64,000 nt of DNA from Pseudomonas triticicola (GCF_019145375.1 NZ_JAHSTX010000001.1:3931501-3995500); one strand, 5' to 3'. Shown: positions 19,525 to 29,193, numbered from the stretch's first letter. Notes: generated by a model not told the origin, from the letters alone. Numbers and translations are program-made.

Positions 19525-20031
19525 ATGAAACGCCAATTACTGCTCAGCCTTACCCTGTCGATGCTAGCCAGCACTGCTTTCGCCCTGCCCGCTGCCGATC
19601 AGGCCACTCCGCAAATCAAATCGAGCCACTCGGTGTTCAGTCAGACCGTAGCTTCCGACGGTTCCGAGCGCACTCCACAAGGTCAGACCCTGGCTGAAAA
19701 CGGCCGCAACCGCCTCGAAGAAAAAGGCCTGGTTCAAGACGGCTCGGATCGCACCCCACAAGGTCAGGCCCTGGCTGAAAACGGTCGCAATCGCCTTGAA
19801 GAGAAAGGCCTGGTTCAGGATGGTTCGGATCGCACACCACAAGGTCAGATCCTCGCCTCCGACGGTTCCGAGCGCACCCCACAAGGTCAGACCCTGGCAT
19901 CCGACGGTACTGAGCGCACTCCACAGGGCCAGACCCTGGCTGATGACGGCTTCGATAAAACCCCACTGGGTCAAGCCCTCGCTGAAGGCGGTGGTGACCG
20001 TGTGATCGAACGCAACAGCAAACTGAGCTGA
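19525..20031 (+). CDS. Secreted tandem-repeat protein of unknown function
   Basis: 168 residues from the ATG at 19525, with AAGGAG upstream. Signal peptide MKRQLLLSLTLSMLASTAFA then mature LPAADQ. The mature part is built of repeats on the theme DGS-x-RTPQGQ-T/A-LA, alternating with ENGRNRLEEKGLVQ: about seven DG units, two of them in a 28-residue composite unit repeated in tandem. DNA of the units is also nearly identical, so copy number may vary between strains. No Cys, no membrane segment, hydrophilic; probably periplasmic or extracellular. I do not recognise a function. A strong terminator follows. Confidence 0.85.
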   Translation: MKRQLLLSLTLSMLASTAFALPAADQATPQIKSSHSVFSQTVASDGSERTPQGQTLAENGRNRLEEKGLVQDGSDRTPQGQALAENGRNRLEEKGLVQDGSDRTPQGQILASDGSERTPQGQTLASDGTERTPQGQTLADDGFDKTPLGQALAEGGGDRVIERNSKLS

Positions 20032-20050
20032 GCCCATGACGGCCCGGCAA

Positions 20051-20078
20051 AAAAGCCCAATCAACGGATTGGGCTTTT
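20051..20078 (+). terminator. Intrinsic terminator of the tandem-repeat gene
   Basis: Perfect 11-bp stem AAAAGCCCAAT / ATTGGGCTTTT with a 6-nt loop, T-rich on the 3' side, 20 bp after the stop codon. Confidence 0.9.
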
Positions 20079-20185
20079 GACTTTTCAGCTTCTGTGAATC
20101 CCTCGCTGCATGACTCCCCGTTCGACGCCGACAAAGCCGATTTGCTAGAGTGCGGCGCTTGTCCTGCCGAAGAACACACCCTGCG

Positions 20186-20818
20186 ATGCTGCCCCGCGCC
20201 GAACAGAAACAACAGACCCGCAACGCCCTGATGGACGCTGCCCGCCACCTGATGGAAAGCGGCCGAGGATTCGGCAGCCTGAGCCTGCGCGAAGTGAGCA
20301 AGACCGCCGGCATCGTGCCCACCGGTTTCTACCGGCACTTCGCCGATATGGACGAGCTGGGGCTGGTACTGGTCAGCGAAGTCGGCCAGACCTTCCGCGA
20401 GACCATCCGCCTGGTGCGTCACAATGAATTCGTCATGGGCGGCATCATCGACGCTTCGGTGCGGATCTTCCTTGATGTGGTCAACGCCAACCGCTCGCAA
20501 TTCCTGTTTCTCGCCCGCGAACAATACGGCGGCTCGCTGCCGGTGCGCCAGGCGATCGGACGCCTGCGGGAGAACATCAGCGCCGACCTCGCGGCGGACC
20601 TCGCGCTGATGCCCAAGCTGCAGCATCTGGATCTGGCCGGCCTCAGCGTGATGGCCGACCTGATCGTCAAATCGGTGTTCGCCACCCTCCCCGACATCAT
20701 CGACCCGCCCGCCGAAGCCTTGCCGGAGCATCTGACCCCACAGGCGAAGATCACCCAGCAACTGCGCTTCATCTTCATCGGCCTCAAGCACTGGCAAGGG
20801 CTGGGCAGTACCGAGTAA
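20186..20818 (+). CDS. desT: TetR-family regulator, DesT/FabR-like
   Basis: 210 residues from the ATG at 20186 (MLPRAEQKQQTRNALMD). HTH at about residues 25-60 with SLREVSKTAGIVPTGFYRHF. The body matches P. aeruginosa DesT as I remember it (HLMESGRGFGSLSLRE, RSQFLFLAREQYGGSLPVRQ, KSVFATLPDIIDPP). DesT senses acyl-CoA saturation and controls the desaturase operon desCB. In P. aeruginosa the desaturase genes are next door; none is in this window, so the symbol is tentative. Confidence 0.75.
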   Translation: MLPRAEQKQQTRNALMDAARHLMESGRGFGSLSLREVSKTAGIVPTGFYRHFADMDELGLVLVSEVGQTFRETIRLVRHNEFVMGGIIDASVRIFLDVVNANRSQFLFLAREQYGGSLPVRQAIGRLRENISADLAADLALMPKLQHLDLAGLSVMADLIVKSVFATLPDIIDPPAEALPEHLTPQAKITQQLRFIFIGLKHWQGLGSTE

Positions 20819-20851
20819 TCCCTTCTTTATCTGACACAGCGCAAAGCCCCC

Positions 20852-20940
20852 TGTGGGAGCGAGCCTGCTCGCGAAGGCGCTGGGTCAGCTGAATACATCT
20901 GCCTTACACGGCGCATTCGCGAGCAGGCTCGCTCCCACAT
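20852..20940. repeat. REPIN, family A
   Basis: TGTGGGAGCGAGCCTGCTCG(CGAA) and its inverted copy flank a ~40-bp loop, between the DesT-like gene and ureE. Confidence 0.94.
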
Positions 20941-20962
20941 TGAACATCTGTCATGGCCTCGC

Positions 20963-20994
20963 TTTGGTGCATGACAAATCCTTCATGCACCAAA
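20963..20994. promoter_or_regulatory. 12-bp inverted repeat upstream of ureE (candidate NtrC-type enhancer)
   Basis: Perfect arms TTTGGTGCATGA and TCATGCACCAAA around an 8-nt spacer, about 100 bp upstream of the predicted sigma-54 start site. The GGTGCA/TGCACC half-sites are those of NtrC operators, but the arms point the opposite way from the classic TGCACC-N5-GGTGCA site, so this could be two weak sites or another factor. Confidence 0.45.
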
Positions 20995-21065
20995 ACCTTC
21001 CAGACTCGCCGCGCCTGTTGAAAGATCAGGCACGCGCCGACAGCTATTTCCTACAGATCGCCCGA

Positions 21066-21082
21066 TTGGCGCGGCGCTTGCT
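21066..21082 (+). promoter_or_regulatory. Candidate sigma-54 promoter of ureEFG-ureJ
   Basis: TTGGCGCGGCGCTTGCT matches the -24/-12 consensus YTGGCACGN4TTGCW with one change, and keeps the invariant GG-N10-GC (GG 21068-21069, GC 21080-21081). The predicted start site near 21093 leaves a 26-bp leader before ureE. Nitrogen control of urease accessory genes by NtrC/RpoN is common in pseudomonads; here it is a prediction. Confidence 0.6.
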
Positions 21083-21118
21083 CTAGCCCAATCAACGTTC
21101 ATTGCTGGAAGCTTTCCG

Positions 21119-21619
21119 ATGCTGGTGATTCATCGCAGAATCGACCCTCAACCCGTCTGGGCCGCCGAGCTGCACCTGACCTTCGAAGCGCGCAGCAAAA
21201 GCCGTTTGCGCTGTTTCAGTGCCGAAGGCGAAGACGTCGGGTTGTTTTTGGAGCGCGGTCAGCCACCGCTGTATGACGGCGAATGTCTGCAGGCCGAAGA
21301 CGGCCGTGTCGTGCGCGTCTGCGCCCGTCCCGAACAACTGCTCCACGTCACGTGCGCCAATGCGTTCGAACTGACGCGCGCGGCCTATCACCTCGGCAAC
21401 CGCCATGTCGCCCTGCAAGTCGGCGACGGCTGGCTGCGCCTGCTCGACGATTACGTGCTCAAAGCGATGCTCGAACAGCTCGGCGCCCGGGTCGAGGCTA
21501 TCGAAGCGCCGTTCCAGCCGGAACACGGCGCCTACGGCGGCGGCCATCATCACTCCCGCCACGGCGATGAAGACTTCAACTACGCGCCGAAACTCCATCA
21601 GTTCGGCGTGCGCCTGTGA
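21119..21619 (+). CDS. ureE: Urease accessory protein UreE (nickel metallochaperone)
   Basis: 166 residues from MLVIHRRIDPQPVW. The two-domain UreE fold is recognisable (SRLRCFSAEGEDVGLFLERG; HLGNRHVALQVGDGWLRLLD), with the metal-binding His of GNRHV. The C-terminal tail GGGHHHSRHGDED is a short His-rich nickel-binding tract. It hands Ni2+ to the UreDFG-apourease complex. First gene of a separate accessory operon, ~17.7 kb from ureC; the GTG of ureF overlaps its stop. Confidence 0.96.
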   Translation: MLVIHRRIDPQPVWAAELHLTFEARSKSRLRCFSAEGEDVGLFLERGQPPLYDGECLQAEDGRVVRVCARPEQLLHVTCANAFELTRAAYHLGNRHVALQVGDGWLRLLDDYVLKAMLEQLGARVEAIEAPFQPEHGAYGGGHHHSRHGDEDFNYAPKLHQFGVRL

Positions 21620-22290
21620 ATCCGGCCTGGGCGCTGCTGCGTCTGGCCAGTCCGCAACTGCCGATTGGCGGCTACAGCTATTCCCAAGGTCTGGAAATGG
21701 CGGTGGATAACGGCCGGGTCCACAACCCTGACGCCGCCCGCCGCTGGATCAGCGATCAACTGCTGCTCAATCTCGCCCGCTTCGAAGCGCCGCTGCTGTT
21801 GGCGCATTGCCAAGCCGCAGCAGATGAAAACTGGGCCGAGCTACGACAACTCTGCGAGAGCCACCGCGCCAGTCGCGAAACCCGCGAGTTGCATATGGAG
21901 AGCCGGCAGATGGGTTACTCCTTGCAGCAGTTGTTGAACGGCTTGCCGGAACTCGATGCGCCCGCCCGCGACTTTCTTGACCAGACCACAGAACCGCATC
22001 TGGCCCTGTGCTGGGCACTGGCGGCACGCGCCTGGGGCATCACCCCGCAGGACGCTCTTGCCGCGTGGCTGTGGAGCTGGCTGGAAAACCAGCTCGCCGT
22101 GCTGATGAAAACCCTGCCGCTGGGCCAGCAAGCCGCCCAGCGCCTGACCAGCGAACTGCTGCCGCTGCTGCAACAGGCGCAGCACGACGCGACCCGCATG
22201 AATCCCGAACATATCGGCAGCGCCGCCTTTGGCCTGTCCCTGGCGTGCATGGCCCACGAGCGCCAGTACAGCCGCCTCTTCCGCTCTTAG
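21616..22290 (+). CDS. ureF: Urease accessory protein UreF
   Basis: 224 residues. It starts with GTG overlapping the TGA of ureE (GTGA), giving [20 protein letters not shown], the standard UreF start. All-helical protein that dimerises and recruits UreG and UreD to apourease; the conserved C-terminal region ends [15 protein letters not shown]. Translationally coupled to ureE. Confidence 0.95.
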   Translation: MNPAWALLRLASPQLPIGGYSYSQGLEMAVDNGRVHNPDAARRWISDQLLLNLARFEAPLLLAHCQAAADENWAELRQLCESHRASRETRELHMESRQMGYSLQQLLNGLPELDAPARDFLDQTTEPHLALCWALAARAWGITPQDALAAWLWSWLENQLAVLMKTLPLGQQAAQRLTSELLPLLQQAQHDATRMNPEHIGSAAFGLSLACMAHERQYSRLFRS

Positions 22291-22313
22291 GGCTGTTTAT
22301 TTTGGAGAATGAA

Positions 22314-22928
22314 ATGGATACACAACCTCTGCGCGTCGGCATCGGCGGCCCGGTCGGTTCCGGCAAGACCGCGTTGACTCTGGCCCTGTGCCTGGCCCTG
22401 CGCGAGCGCTACAACCTCGCCGTGGTCACCAATGACATCTACACCCGCGAAGACGCCGATTTCCTCGTGCGCAACGAAGCCCTCGCGCCGGAGCGGATCA
22501 TCGGCGTGGAAACCGGCGGCTGCCCGCACACGGCGATCCGCGAAGACGCCTCGATCAACCTCGAAGCGGTCGACCAACTGAACCGTCGTTTTCCCGGGCT
22601 GGATCTGATTCTGGTGGAGTCCGGCGGCGATAACCTCTCGGCGACCTTCAGCCCGGAGCTGTCCGACCTGACCATCTACGTGATCGACGTCTCCGCCGGC
22701 GACAAGCTGCCGCGCAAGGGCGGCCCGGGGATCTGCAAGTCCGACCTGCTGGTGATCAACAAGATCGACCTCGCGCCACTGGTGGGCGCCTCGCTGGAAA
22801 TGATGGACAGCGACACCAAACGCATGCGCAACGGCAAGCCGTTCGTGTTCAGCAACCAGAAAACCGGTCAGGGCCTCGAGGAAATCATCGCCTTCATCGA
22901 ACGTCAGGGCCTGCTGACCGCCGCCTGA
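22314..22928 (+). CDS. ureG: Urease accessory GTPase UreG
   Basis: 204 residues from the ATG at 22314 (TTTGGAG upstream). P-loop [18 protein letters not shown], the metal-binding Cys-Pro-His in [15 protein letters not shown], switch region [20 protein letters not shown] and the guanine-specificity motif NKIDLAP. The SIMIBI GTPase drives nickel insertion into urease. Confidence 0.98.
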   Translation: MDTQPLRVGIGGPVGSGKTALTLALCLALRERYNLAVVTNDIYTREDADFLVRNEALAPERIIGVETGGCPHTAIREDASINLEAVDQLNRRFPGLDLILVESGGDNLSATFSPELSDLTIYVIDVSAGDKLPRKGGPGICKSDLLVINKIDLAPLVGASLEMMDSDTKRMRNGKPFVFSNQKTGQGLEEIIAFIERQGLLTAA

Positions 22929-22955
22929 TCCACTTATCCACAAGGAAGCTTATCC

Positions 22956-23528
22956 ATGACACTCAAACGCATTCTTGGCGCTCTGGCGTTGCTGCTGACA
23001 CCGGCGCTGGCCTTCGCTCACCCGGGCCATGGCGACAGTGGCCTCATCGCAGGCATCAGCCACCCGATCGGCGGGCTCGACCACTTGCTGGCAATGCTCG
23101 CCGTCGGTTTGTGGGCGGCGCAGCAACAAGGCGCGGCGCGCTGGGCGCTGCCGTGCACCTTTGTCGGCACCATGTTGCTCGGAGGTTTGCTCGGTTTTGA
23201 AGGGCTTGAGTTGCCGGCGCTGGAGAGCGGGATAGCCGCCTCGGTATTGGCGCTGGGCCTGGCCGTGGCACTGGCGGTACGTCCGCCACTGGTGATGGCG
23301 GTCGCCGCGACGGCGCTGTTTGCGCTGTTCCATGGCGTGGCGCATGGGCTGGAGCTGCCGGACATGAGCAGTCCGTGGGCGTATGCGGCCGGGTTTGTCG
23401 CGGCGACAGCGGTTTTGCATGCGCTCGGTTATGGCGTGGTGCGAGTTCTTCCGCAGGCAGCGGCGCCGCTGGTGCGGTTGGCGGGTGCGGCTTCGGCGGC
23501 GACTGGGGTGTGGTTGTTGGCAGGCTGA
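22956..23528 (+). CDS. ureJ: HupE/UreJ family membrane protein (putative nickel transporter)
   Basis: 190 residues. A cleavable signal-like segment ends at ALAFA-HPGH; the HPGHGDSGLIAG and HPIGGLDHLLAMLAVGLWA motifs define the HupE/UreJ family, with a later ALFHGVAHGLELP. Six or seven membrane helices. Family members appear to be nickel/cobalt permeases. It follows ureG by 27 bp, fitting nickel supply for urease. Confidence 0.93.
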   Translation: MTLKRILGALALLLTPALAFAHPGHGDSGLIAGISHPIGGLDHLLAMLAVGLWAAQQQGAARWALPCTFVGTMLLGGLLGFEGLELPALESGIAASVLALGLAVALAVRPPLVMAVAATALFALFHGVAHGLELPDMSSPWAYAAGFVAATAVLHALGYGVVRVLPQAAAPLVRLAGAASAATGVWLLAG

Positions 23529-23552
23529 TTTTTTAGCGCCTGCACTGGCCTC

Positions 23553-23626
23553 TTCGCGAGCAGGCTCGCTCCCACAGGTTTTGTGTTCGCTGCAAATCCA
23601 CTATGGTAGTGAGCCTGCTCGCGAAG
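23553..23626. repeat. REPIN, family A
   Basis: Inverted pair TTCGCGAGCAGGCTCGCTCC(CACA) and a variant right arm TAGTGAGCCTGCTCGCGAA. Lies between ureJ and the AGE epimerase gene. Confidence 0.9.
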
Positions 23627-23708
23627 ACGGCCTGACAGACACCGCCTCTCTCAAGCGGTGCTCTCTGCTACCATGTCGCGCAATCGCCCCAGCCCGTGAC
23701 GCCCGCCC

Positions 23709-24842
23709 ATGCCCCACGCTTCCCGCTCCACCGCCCTGCCCGAATTGACCGCCCTGTTTGGCCAAGTGCAGCAGCACTTCCTCGACGTGATCGTGCCGCT
23801 GTGGCAAGGCCCGGGCTGGAATGCCGACATGGCGTTGCCCTATGAGGCGCTGGACGCCGCGCATCAACCGTTGCCAGCGCAACGCTATCGGGCGATGGCC
23901 TGCGCACGGCAGCTGTATCTGTTCTCCAGCCTGATCGGGGTTGTGGATAACGCTGAAGTCCGCGCGGCGGCGTTGTTCCGTTCGCTGCAACGGCATTTCC
24001 ATGATGCCGAGCATGGCGGCTGGTTCTACAGCATCGACGCACAGGGCAAGCCGCTGGACCAGCGCAAGGATCTCTACACCCACGCCTTCATCCTGTTCGC
24101 CTGCGCGCATTACTGGGACAAGTCCCGGGATTCGCTGGCCGAATCGACACTCAACGCCGCGCTGGAAATCATCGGCCGCCGATTCGCCACCGGCGACGGT
24201 TTGTACGAAGCCTGCCTTGAGCGGGACTGGCTCACCCTGCAAACCGGCCCACTGCAAAATCCACTGATGCACTTGGCCGAAGCCTTCCTCGCCACTTTGG
24301 CGGTGCGCGAAGATCCGCAAACGCAGAAGGCCCTGCTCGAGTTATGCACAGCCATGCACAAGCAGTTCGTCGACCCGCAATACGGCGTGTTGATGGAGAA
24401 GCCACTGGGTGCTGTGGATAACTGGTACGAGCCGGGGCACCAGTTCGAATGGTATTTCCTGCTCGAATCGTCGGCGCTGTTGCGCGATTCGAAACTGCAC
24501 CGGGCGCTGGATCGGGCATTTGCCTTCACCGAGCAGTACGGCGTGCTGGAGTCCTGCGGCGCGGTGCGGGCGATGCTCGATCTGGATGGCAATGGACGGC
24601 CGAGGGATTCGACCCAGCGGATCTGGGCTCAGGCCGAATACCTGCGCGCGCTGACCTTGCGGGCGGACAGCGAAGCAGTGGTGCTGCGCCAGTTGCAGGC
24701 GTTGCAGCAGCGGTTTCTGCATGCCGGCGGCTGGCATGAATGTCGGGATGAGAATGGTGAAGTCAGCCGCAAGGACATGCCTTCGACCACGCCTTATCAT
24801 TTGGCGACTTGTTATAGCGGACTGGCTGAATATCTTCGCTGA
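23709..24842 (+). CDS. AGE family epimerase/isomerase
   Basis: 377 residues, an (alpha/alpha)6-barrel of the N-acylglucosamine 2-epimerase family. Visible signatures: HGGWFYSIDAQGKPLDQRKD, HAFILFACAHYWD, PGHQFEWYFLLESSALLRD and RIWAQAEYLRALTLR. Relatives include mannose isomerase (YihS-like), cellobiose epimerase and GlcNAc epimerase. The W/F-Y and H-Q-F-E-W arrangement suits mannose/glucose isomerases, but substrate is not certain. Confidence 0.9.
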   Translation: MPHASRSTALPELTALFGQVQQHFLDVIVPLWQGPGWNADMALPYEALDAAHQPLPAQRYRAMACARQLYLFSSLIGVVDNAEVRAAALFRSLQRHFHDAEHGGWFYSIDAQGKPLDQRKDLYTHAFILFACAHYWDKSRDSLAESTLNAALEIIGRRFATGDGLYEACLERDWLTLQTGPLQNPLMHLAEAFLATLAVREDPQTQKALLELCTAMHKQFVDPQYGVLMEKPLGAVDNWYEPGHQFEWYFLLESSALLRDSKLHRALDRAFAFTEQYGVLESCGAVRAMLDLDGNGRPRDSTQRIWAQAEYLRALTLRADSEAVVLRQLQALQQRFLHAGGWHECRDENGEVSRKDMPSTTPYHLATCYSGLAEYLR

Positions 24843-24854
24843 CCGAACAATTGC

Positions 24855-24908
24855 TTTCGCGAGCAGGCTCGCTCCCACAGTTTGAAATGCATTCCCCTGC
24901 TCGCGAAT
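24855..24908. repeat. REPIN, family A, right arm truncated
   Basis: The left arm is complete; the right arm is only CCTGCTCGCGAA, having lost TGTGGGAGCGAG. The loop CAGTTTGAAATGCATTC is identical to that of the intact REPIN at 25924-25990, so this looks like a deleted sister copy. Confidence 0.88.
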
Positions 24909-24923
24909 GCCGTTACGCGGTCA

Positions 24924-25829
24924 TCAGGCAATCCACTTCTTGTCCCCGGTGAAGCTGATCGTCAGCCACCTCGCCGCATCCGGCTCGCCCAGCTGCGCCG
25001 ATATCTGCTCACGTAGCGCGTCCAGCTGCGCGACATTGCGCAGCGGATACTCCGCCGGCAACACCACATGAATTTCGATGAACCGCGCCCGGCCGTGCTT
25101 TTGCACGTAGGACACGTAATCCTCGAAACCATGCTCGACCTTCGCCACCTCCATGACCTGCCTGACCTGCTCATCCAGAGTGTCCGGGGCAATACCCAGC
25201 ACATCACGCAACGCCGGGCCGAGGATCTTCAACGCCGGGGGCAGCATGGTCAGCGCCAGTACGATGAGGATCAGCGGGTCGACATACACCGCCCACTCGC
25301 CATAGCCCTGGGACTTGAGCAGCAGCGCGGCGAGGAAACTGATCAACAACCCCACCGAGAGCATCGCGTCGACCAGCCAACTGATGTTGTCGAACTGGAT
25401 GAGGCTGGATTTGAGCGTGCGATTACGCCGGCGCACGTAATAGAAGTAGGCGAACTCGACGACGGTAAACACCGCCGCATAGACGATAACCAAACCCAAC
25501 TCGATATCACGGCCACCATTGATGATGCCGAACACGCCGTTGAGAAACGCGTAGATGGCGATCAACAGCAGGAAGCTGCCCTCGATCAGCAGCACCATCG
25601 GCTCCAGATGCCAGAAGCCGAACTGGAAACGCTGATTGCTTTGCTTGGCAATCAGCCGGGCGGTGATCAGCATCAGGATTTTGATGAACGTCGCGATCAG
25701 CGAAAAAAAGCCATCGAACAGGATGGATTGCGAACCTGAAACAAAACCGGTGACGATCCCGGCAATCGACACCGCCAGCATCAGCAGCGTCGATTGTTTG
25801 AGCAGTGCCTGCTCACCTCGGTTACTCAC
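24924..25829 (-). CDS. Cation diffusion facilitator (CDF) family transporter
   Basis: 301 residues with a GTG start at 25829, supported by GAGGAG 5 bp upstream. Six membrane segments; the CDF signature is GSQSILFDGFFSLIATFIK in the second and DNISWLVDAMLSVG in the fifth, with D/D metal ligands. The C-terminal cytoplasmic domain (RFIEIHVVLPAEYPLRNV) is the ferredoxin-like CDF dimerisation fold. Probably exports Zn2+/Fe2+/Mn2+; specificity not clear. Confidence 0.88.
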   Translation of the reverse strand: MSNRGEQALLKQSTLLMLAVSIAGIVTGFVSGSQSILFDGFFSLIATFIKILMLITARLIAKQSNQRFQFGFWHLEPMVLLIEGSFLLLIAIYAFLNGVFGIINGGRDIELGLVIVYAAVFTVVEFAYFYYVRRRNRTLKSSLIQFDNISWLVDAMLSVGLLISFLAALLLKSQGYGEWAVYVDPLILIVLALTMLPPALKILGPALRDVLGIAPDTLDEQVRQVMEVAKVEHGFEDYVSYVQKHGRARFIEIHVVLPAEYPLRNVAQLDALREQISAQLGEPDAARWLTISFTGDKKWIA

Positions 25830-25923
25830 TTGAACTCCTCATGAAACCTTGCACACCGCCGAATGCAGTGGGCTGGTTGAGTGCGGAGTTTAGCTTATCG
25901 TCCTGTTTTGCCTGTGCCGGCCT

Positions 25924-25990
25924 TTTCGCGAGCAGGCTCGCTCCCACAGTTTGAAATGCATTCTCCTGTGGGAGCGAGCCTGCTCGCGAA
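25924..25990. repeat. REPIN, family A (intact)
   Basis: Inverted arms around the loop CAGTTTGAAATGCATTCTCC. Intact sister of 24855-24908. Lies between the divergent/convergent CDF and YdfG genes. Confidence 0.94.
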
Positions 25991-26006
25991 TGGCCTCAGC
26001 GCGGTA

Positions 26007-26975
<969 letters not shown>

Positions 26976-27305
26976 CGCGCAAAGCCGCGCCACACAAGGC
27001 TTTGCGGGCGAAATGGAAAGTTTTTTGCTTGACCGTGAGGCGGGGGATGTGCGGGACAGGGCATTTTGCACGACGGACGGTGCAACCGGGTGATTGCGCG
27101 AGGCCAGCAATTACGGCGCTCCGCGAGGTCTTTCCAGAGTTTAGTCACAGACTTATCCACAGGCTTTTACACACAACAGTACCCGACCTGGATGCGCTAT
27201 AAAAAGGTTGACAATGGCGCCTCACGCCTGCTTGAAACTGACTGATCAAAAAACAATCACAAGCCTGGAGACCACGTATTACAAGGCCTGCAACCATATA
27301 CACCC

Positions 27306-27351
27306 ACGTTATTCACAGCCAGTTCCACAGTAACCGGGGACAAGTCAAAAC
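27306..27351. repeat. Direct repeat copy 2 with DnaA box
   Basis: Second ~45-bp unit, with TTATTCACA at 27309-27317, TTCCACAG, CCGGGGACAAGTCAAA. See 26931-26975. Confidence 0.7.
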
Positions 27352-27444
27352 TGTGGAAAAACAGCCATTTGCAGCGTCTATATGTCGCGCTTTGGCAGCT
27401 TGGGGAATTTGTTTTCCACAATTTTGCGAATTACATAATTTACC

Positions 27445-27530
27445 TGTGGGAGCGAGCCTGCTCGCGAATGCGGTGTATCAGTCAACTCATTCTCTGGATG
27501 TTCCATTCGCGAGCAGGCTCGCTCCCACAG
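27445..27530. repeat. REPIN, family A
   Basis: Inverted pair of the TGTGGGAGCGAGCCTGCTCG unit just downstream of the DnaA-box region and before the liv operon terminator. Confidence 0.94.
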
Positions 27531-27554
27531 GGGACTGCGGTGGATTCCAAAAAA

Positions 27555-27587
27555 TGAAAAAGCCCCGGGACTCTCGCCGCCGGGGCT
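27555..27587 (-). terminator. Intrinsic terminator of the livHMGF operon
   Basis: On the minus strand AGCCCCGG..CCGGGGCT is followed by TTTTTCATTTTTT. It lies 21 bp after the livF stop. Confidence 0.9.
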
Positions 27588-27607
27588 GTGCATGACAGCG
27601 GAAAAAA

Positions 27608-28324
27608 TCAGTGCCCGCCCAGATAGGCGTTGCGCACTTCCTCATTCACCAACAGCTCTTTACCCGTACCGGTCAGACGGATTTCGCCGTTGACCATCAC
27701 ATAAGCCCGGTCCGACAGCTTCAACGCATGGTTGGCGTTCTGCTCGACGAGGAAAATCGTCATCCCGGTTTTCGCCAGCTCGCGTAGCGTGGCGAAAATC
27801 TGCTTCACCACGATCGGTGCCAGACCCAGGCTCGGCTCATCGAGCAGCAACAGCTTCGGCCGGCTCATCAGCGCACGGGCGATGGCGAGCATCTGCTGTT
27901 CGCCGCCAGACATGGTCATCGCCCGCTGATTGCGTCGCTCTTCAAGCCGTGGAAACAGCTCGAACATGCGCTGCATGTCCTCTTTGGCGTACTTGTCGCC
28001 AATCGGGATGGTGCCCATCAGCAGGTTTTCCTCGACGGTCATGTCCGGGAACACCCGGCGCCCTTCCGGCGACTGCGCAATGCCGTTGGAGGCGATGTAG
28101 TGCGAGGACTTCTGCGTGATATCGACGCCCTGATAGAGAATCTGCCCGCCCGCCGCTCGTGGCTGGCCGAAGATCGACATCAGCAGGGTCGACTTGCCGG
28201 CACCGTTGGAGCCGATCAGGCTGACGGTTTCGCCTTCGTTGATCTGCAGGGATACGCCTTTGAGCGCCTGGATCGGGCCGTAGAACACGTCCAGATTACG
28301 CAGTTCGAGGATCGGTTGACTCAT
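27608..28324 (-). CDS. livF: Branched-chain amino acid ABC transporter, ATP-binding protein LivF
   Basis: 238 residues from the ATG at 28324, overlapping the livG stop by 4 bp. Walker A GSNGAGKSTLLMSIFG, signature MSGGEQQMLAIARALM, Walker B LLLLDEPSLGLAPI, and the LivF-typical YLGGH ending. One of the two ATPases of a HAAT-type importer. Confidence 0.95.
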   Translation of the reverse strand: MSQPILELRNLDVFYGPIQALKGVSLQINEGETVSLIGSNGAGKSTLLMSIFGQPRAAGGQILYQGVDITQKSSHYIASNGIAQSPEGRRVFPDMTVEENLLMGTIPIGDKYAKEDMQRMFELFPRLEERRNQRAMTMSGGEQQMLAIARALMSRPKLLLLDEPSLGLAPIVVKQIFATLRELAKTGMTIFLVEQNANHALKLSDRAYVMVNGEIRLTGTGKELLVNEEVRNAYLGGH

Positions 28325-29193
28325 ACCAGCTCCTCTTCGTCGGCGCCCAGATAGGCCGCGATCACTTTCGGATCGTTGCGGATCGCTTCCGGCCCGCCTT
28401 CGGCGATGACGATGCCGTGGTCGAGAACCACGATGTGATCGGAAATGCTCATGACCATGCCCATGTCGTGTTCGATCAGCACCACGGTCAGATCGTGCTC
28501 GTCGCGCAGCAGCCGGATCATCGCGCTGAGCGCTTCGGTTTCCTGAGGGTTGAGGCCGGCGGCCGGTTCGTCGAGGCAGATGATTTGCGGGCGGGTGCAC
28601 ATGGCCCGAGCGATCTCCAGACGGCGTTGTTGGCCGTACGAGAGTTCACCGGCGAGACGGTTGGCGCAGTCGACCAGATCGACCACTTCGAGCCAGTAGA
28701 ACGCGACATCCAGCGCATCGCTCTCGGCCTTGCGATAGCCCTTGGTATTGAGGATGCCGGCGAGCATGTTGCGGTTGACCCACATGTGCTGCGCCACCAG
28801 CAGGTTTTCCAGCACCGACATTTCCTTGAACAGGCGAATGTTCTGGAACGTACGGGCAAGACCTGCACGGTTCACCAGGTGAGTACCGCCGAACATCTTG
28901 TAGTACATGCGGCTGAGGAAGGATTTCGGCGAAACGAAATCGGTCGGTTTGAACGACTCGCCCAGCAACTGGATGACGTTGGTCTGCTGGCCGCGCACAT
29001 TGAGTTCGATCTTGCCGCCCGTGGCCTTGTAGAAACCGGTCAGGCAGTTGAACACCGTGGTCTTGCCGGCGCCGTTGGGGCCGATCAGGGCAAAGATCGA
29101 ATTGCGTTTGACCTTCAGGCTGACATCGCTCAAAGCCTTGATGCCACCGAAATGCATCATCAGTTTTTCAACAGAGAGTACGACTTCACTCAT
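28321..29193 (-). CDS. livG: Branched-chain amino acid ABC transporter, ATP-binding protein LivG
   Basis: 290 residues. Walker A GPNGAGKTTVFNCLTG, signature ELSYGQQRRLEIARAM, Walker B IICLDEPAAGLNPQE, and the LivG insertion region with ARTFQNIRLFKEMSVLENLL. Overlaps livM and livF by 4 bp each. Confidence 0.95.
   Translation of the reverse strand: MSEVVLSVEKLMMHFGGIKALSDVSLKVKRNSIFALIGPNGAGKTTVFNCLTGFYKATGGKIELNVRGQQTNVIQLLGESFKPTDFVSPKSFLSRMYYKMFGGTHLVNRAGLARTFQNIRLFKEMSVLENLLVAQHMWVNRNMLAGILNTKGYRKAESDALDVAFYWLEVVDLVDCANRLAGELSYGQQRRLEIARAMCTRPQIICLDEPAAGLNPQETEALSAMIRLLRDEHDLTVVLIEHDMGMVMSISDHIVVLDHGIVIAEGGPEAIRNDPKVIAAYLGADEEELV

Noticed and set aside
19637..20797. 386-codon antisense frame with internal repeats
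   Set aside because: Its repeats only mirror the DNA repeats of the tandem-repeat gene, and it runs through the terminator and the TetR gene.
20963..20994. Dyad upstream of ureE as a transcription terminator
   Set aside because: Twelve-bp arms but no T-tract and no upstream plus-strand gene close by apart from the TetR gene behind a REPIN; a control site is more likely.
27445..27530. Possible CRISPR from regularly occurring ~24-bp repeats
   Set aside because: The repeats are inverted pairs scattered over the window, with no direct array, no spacers and no cas genes; they are REPINs.
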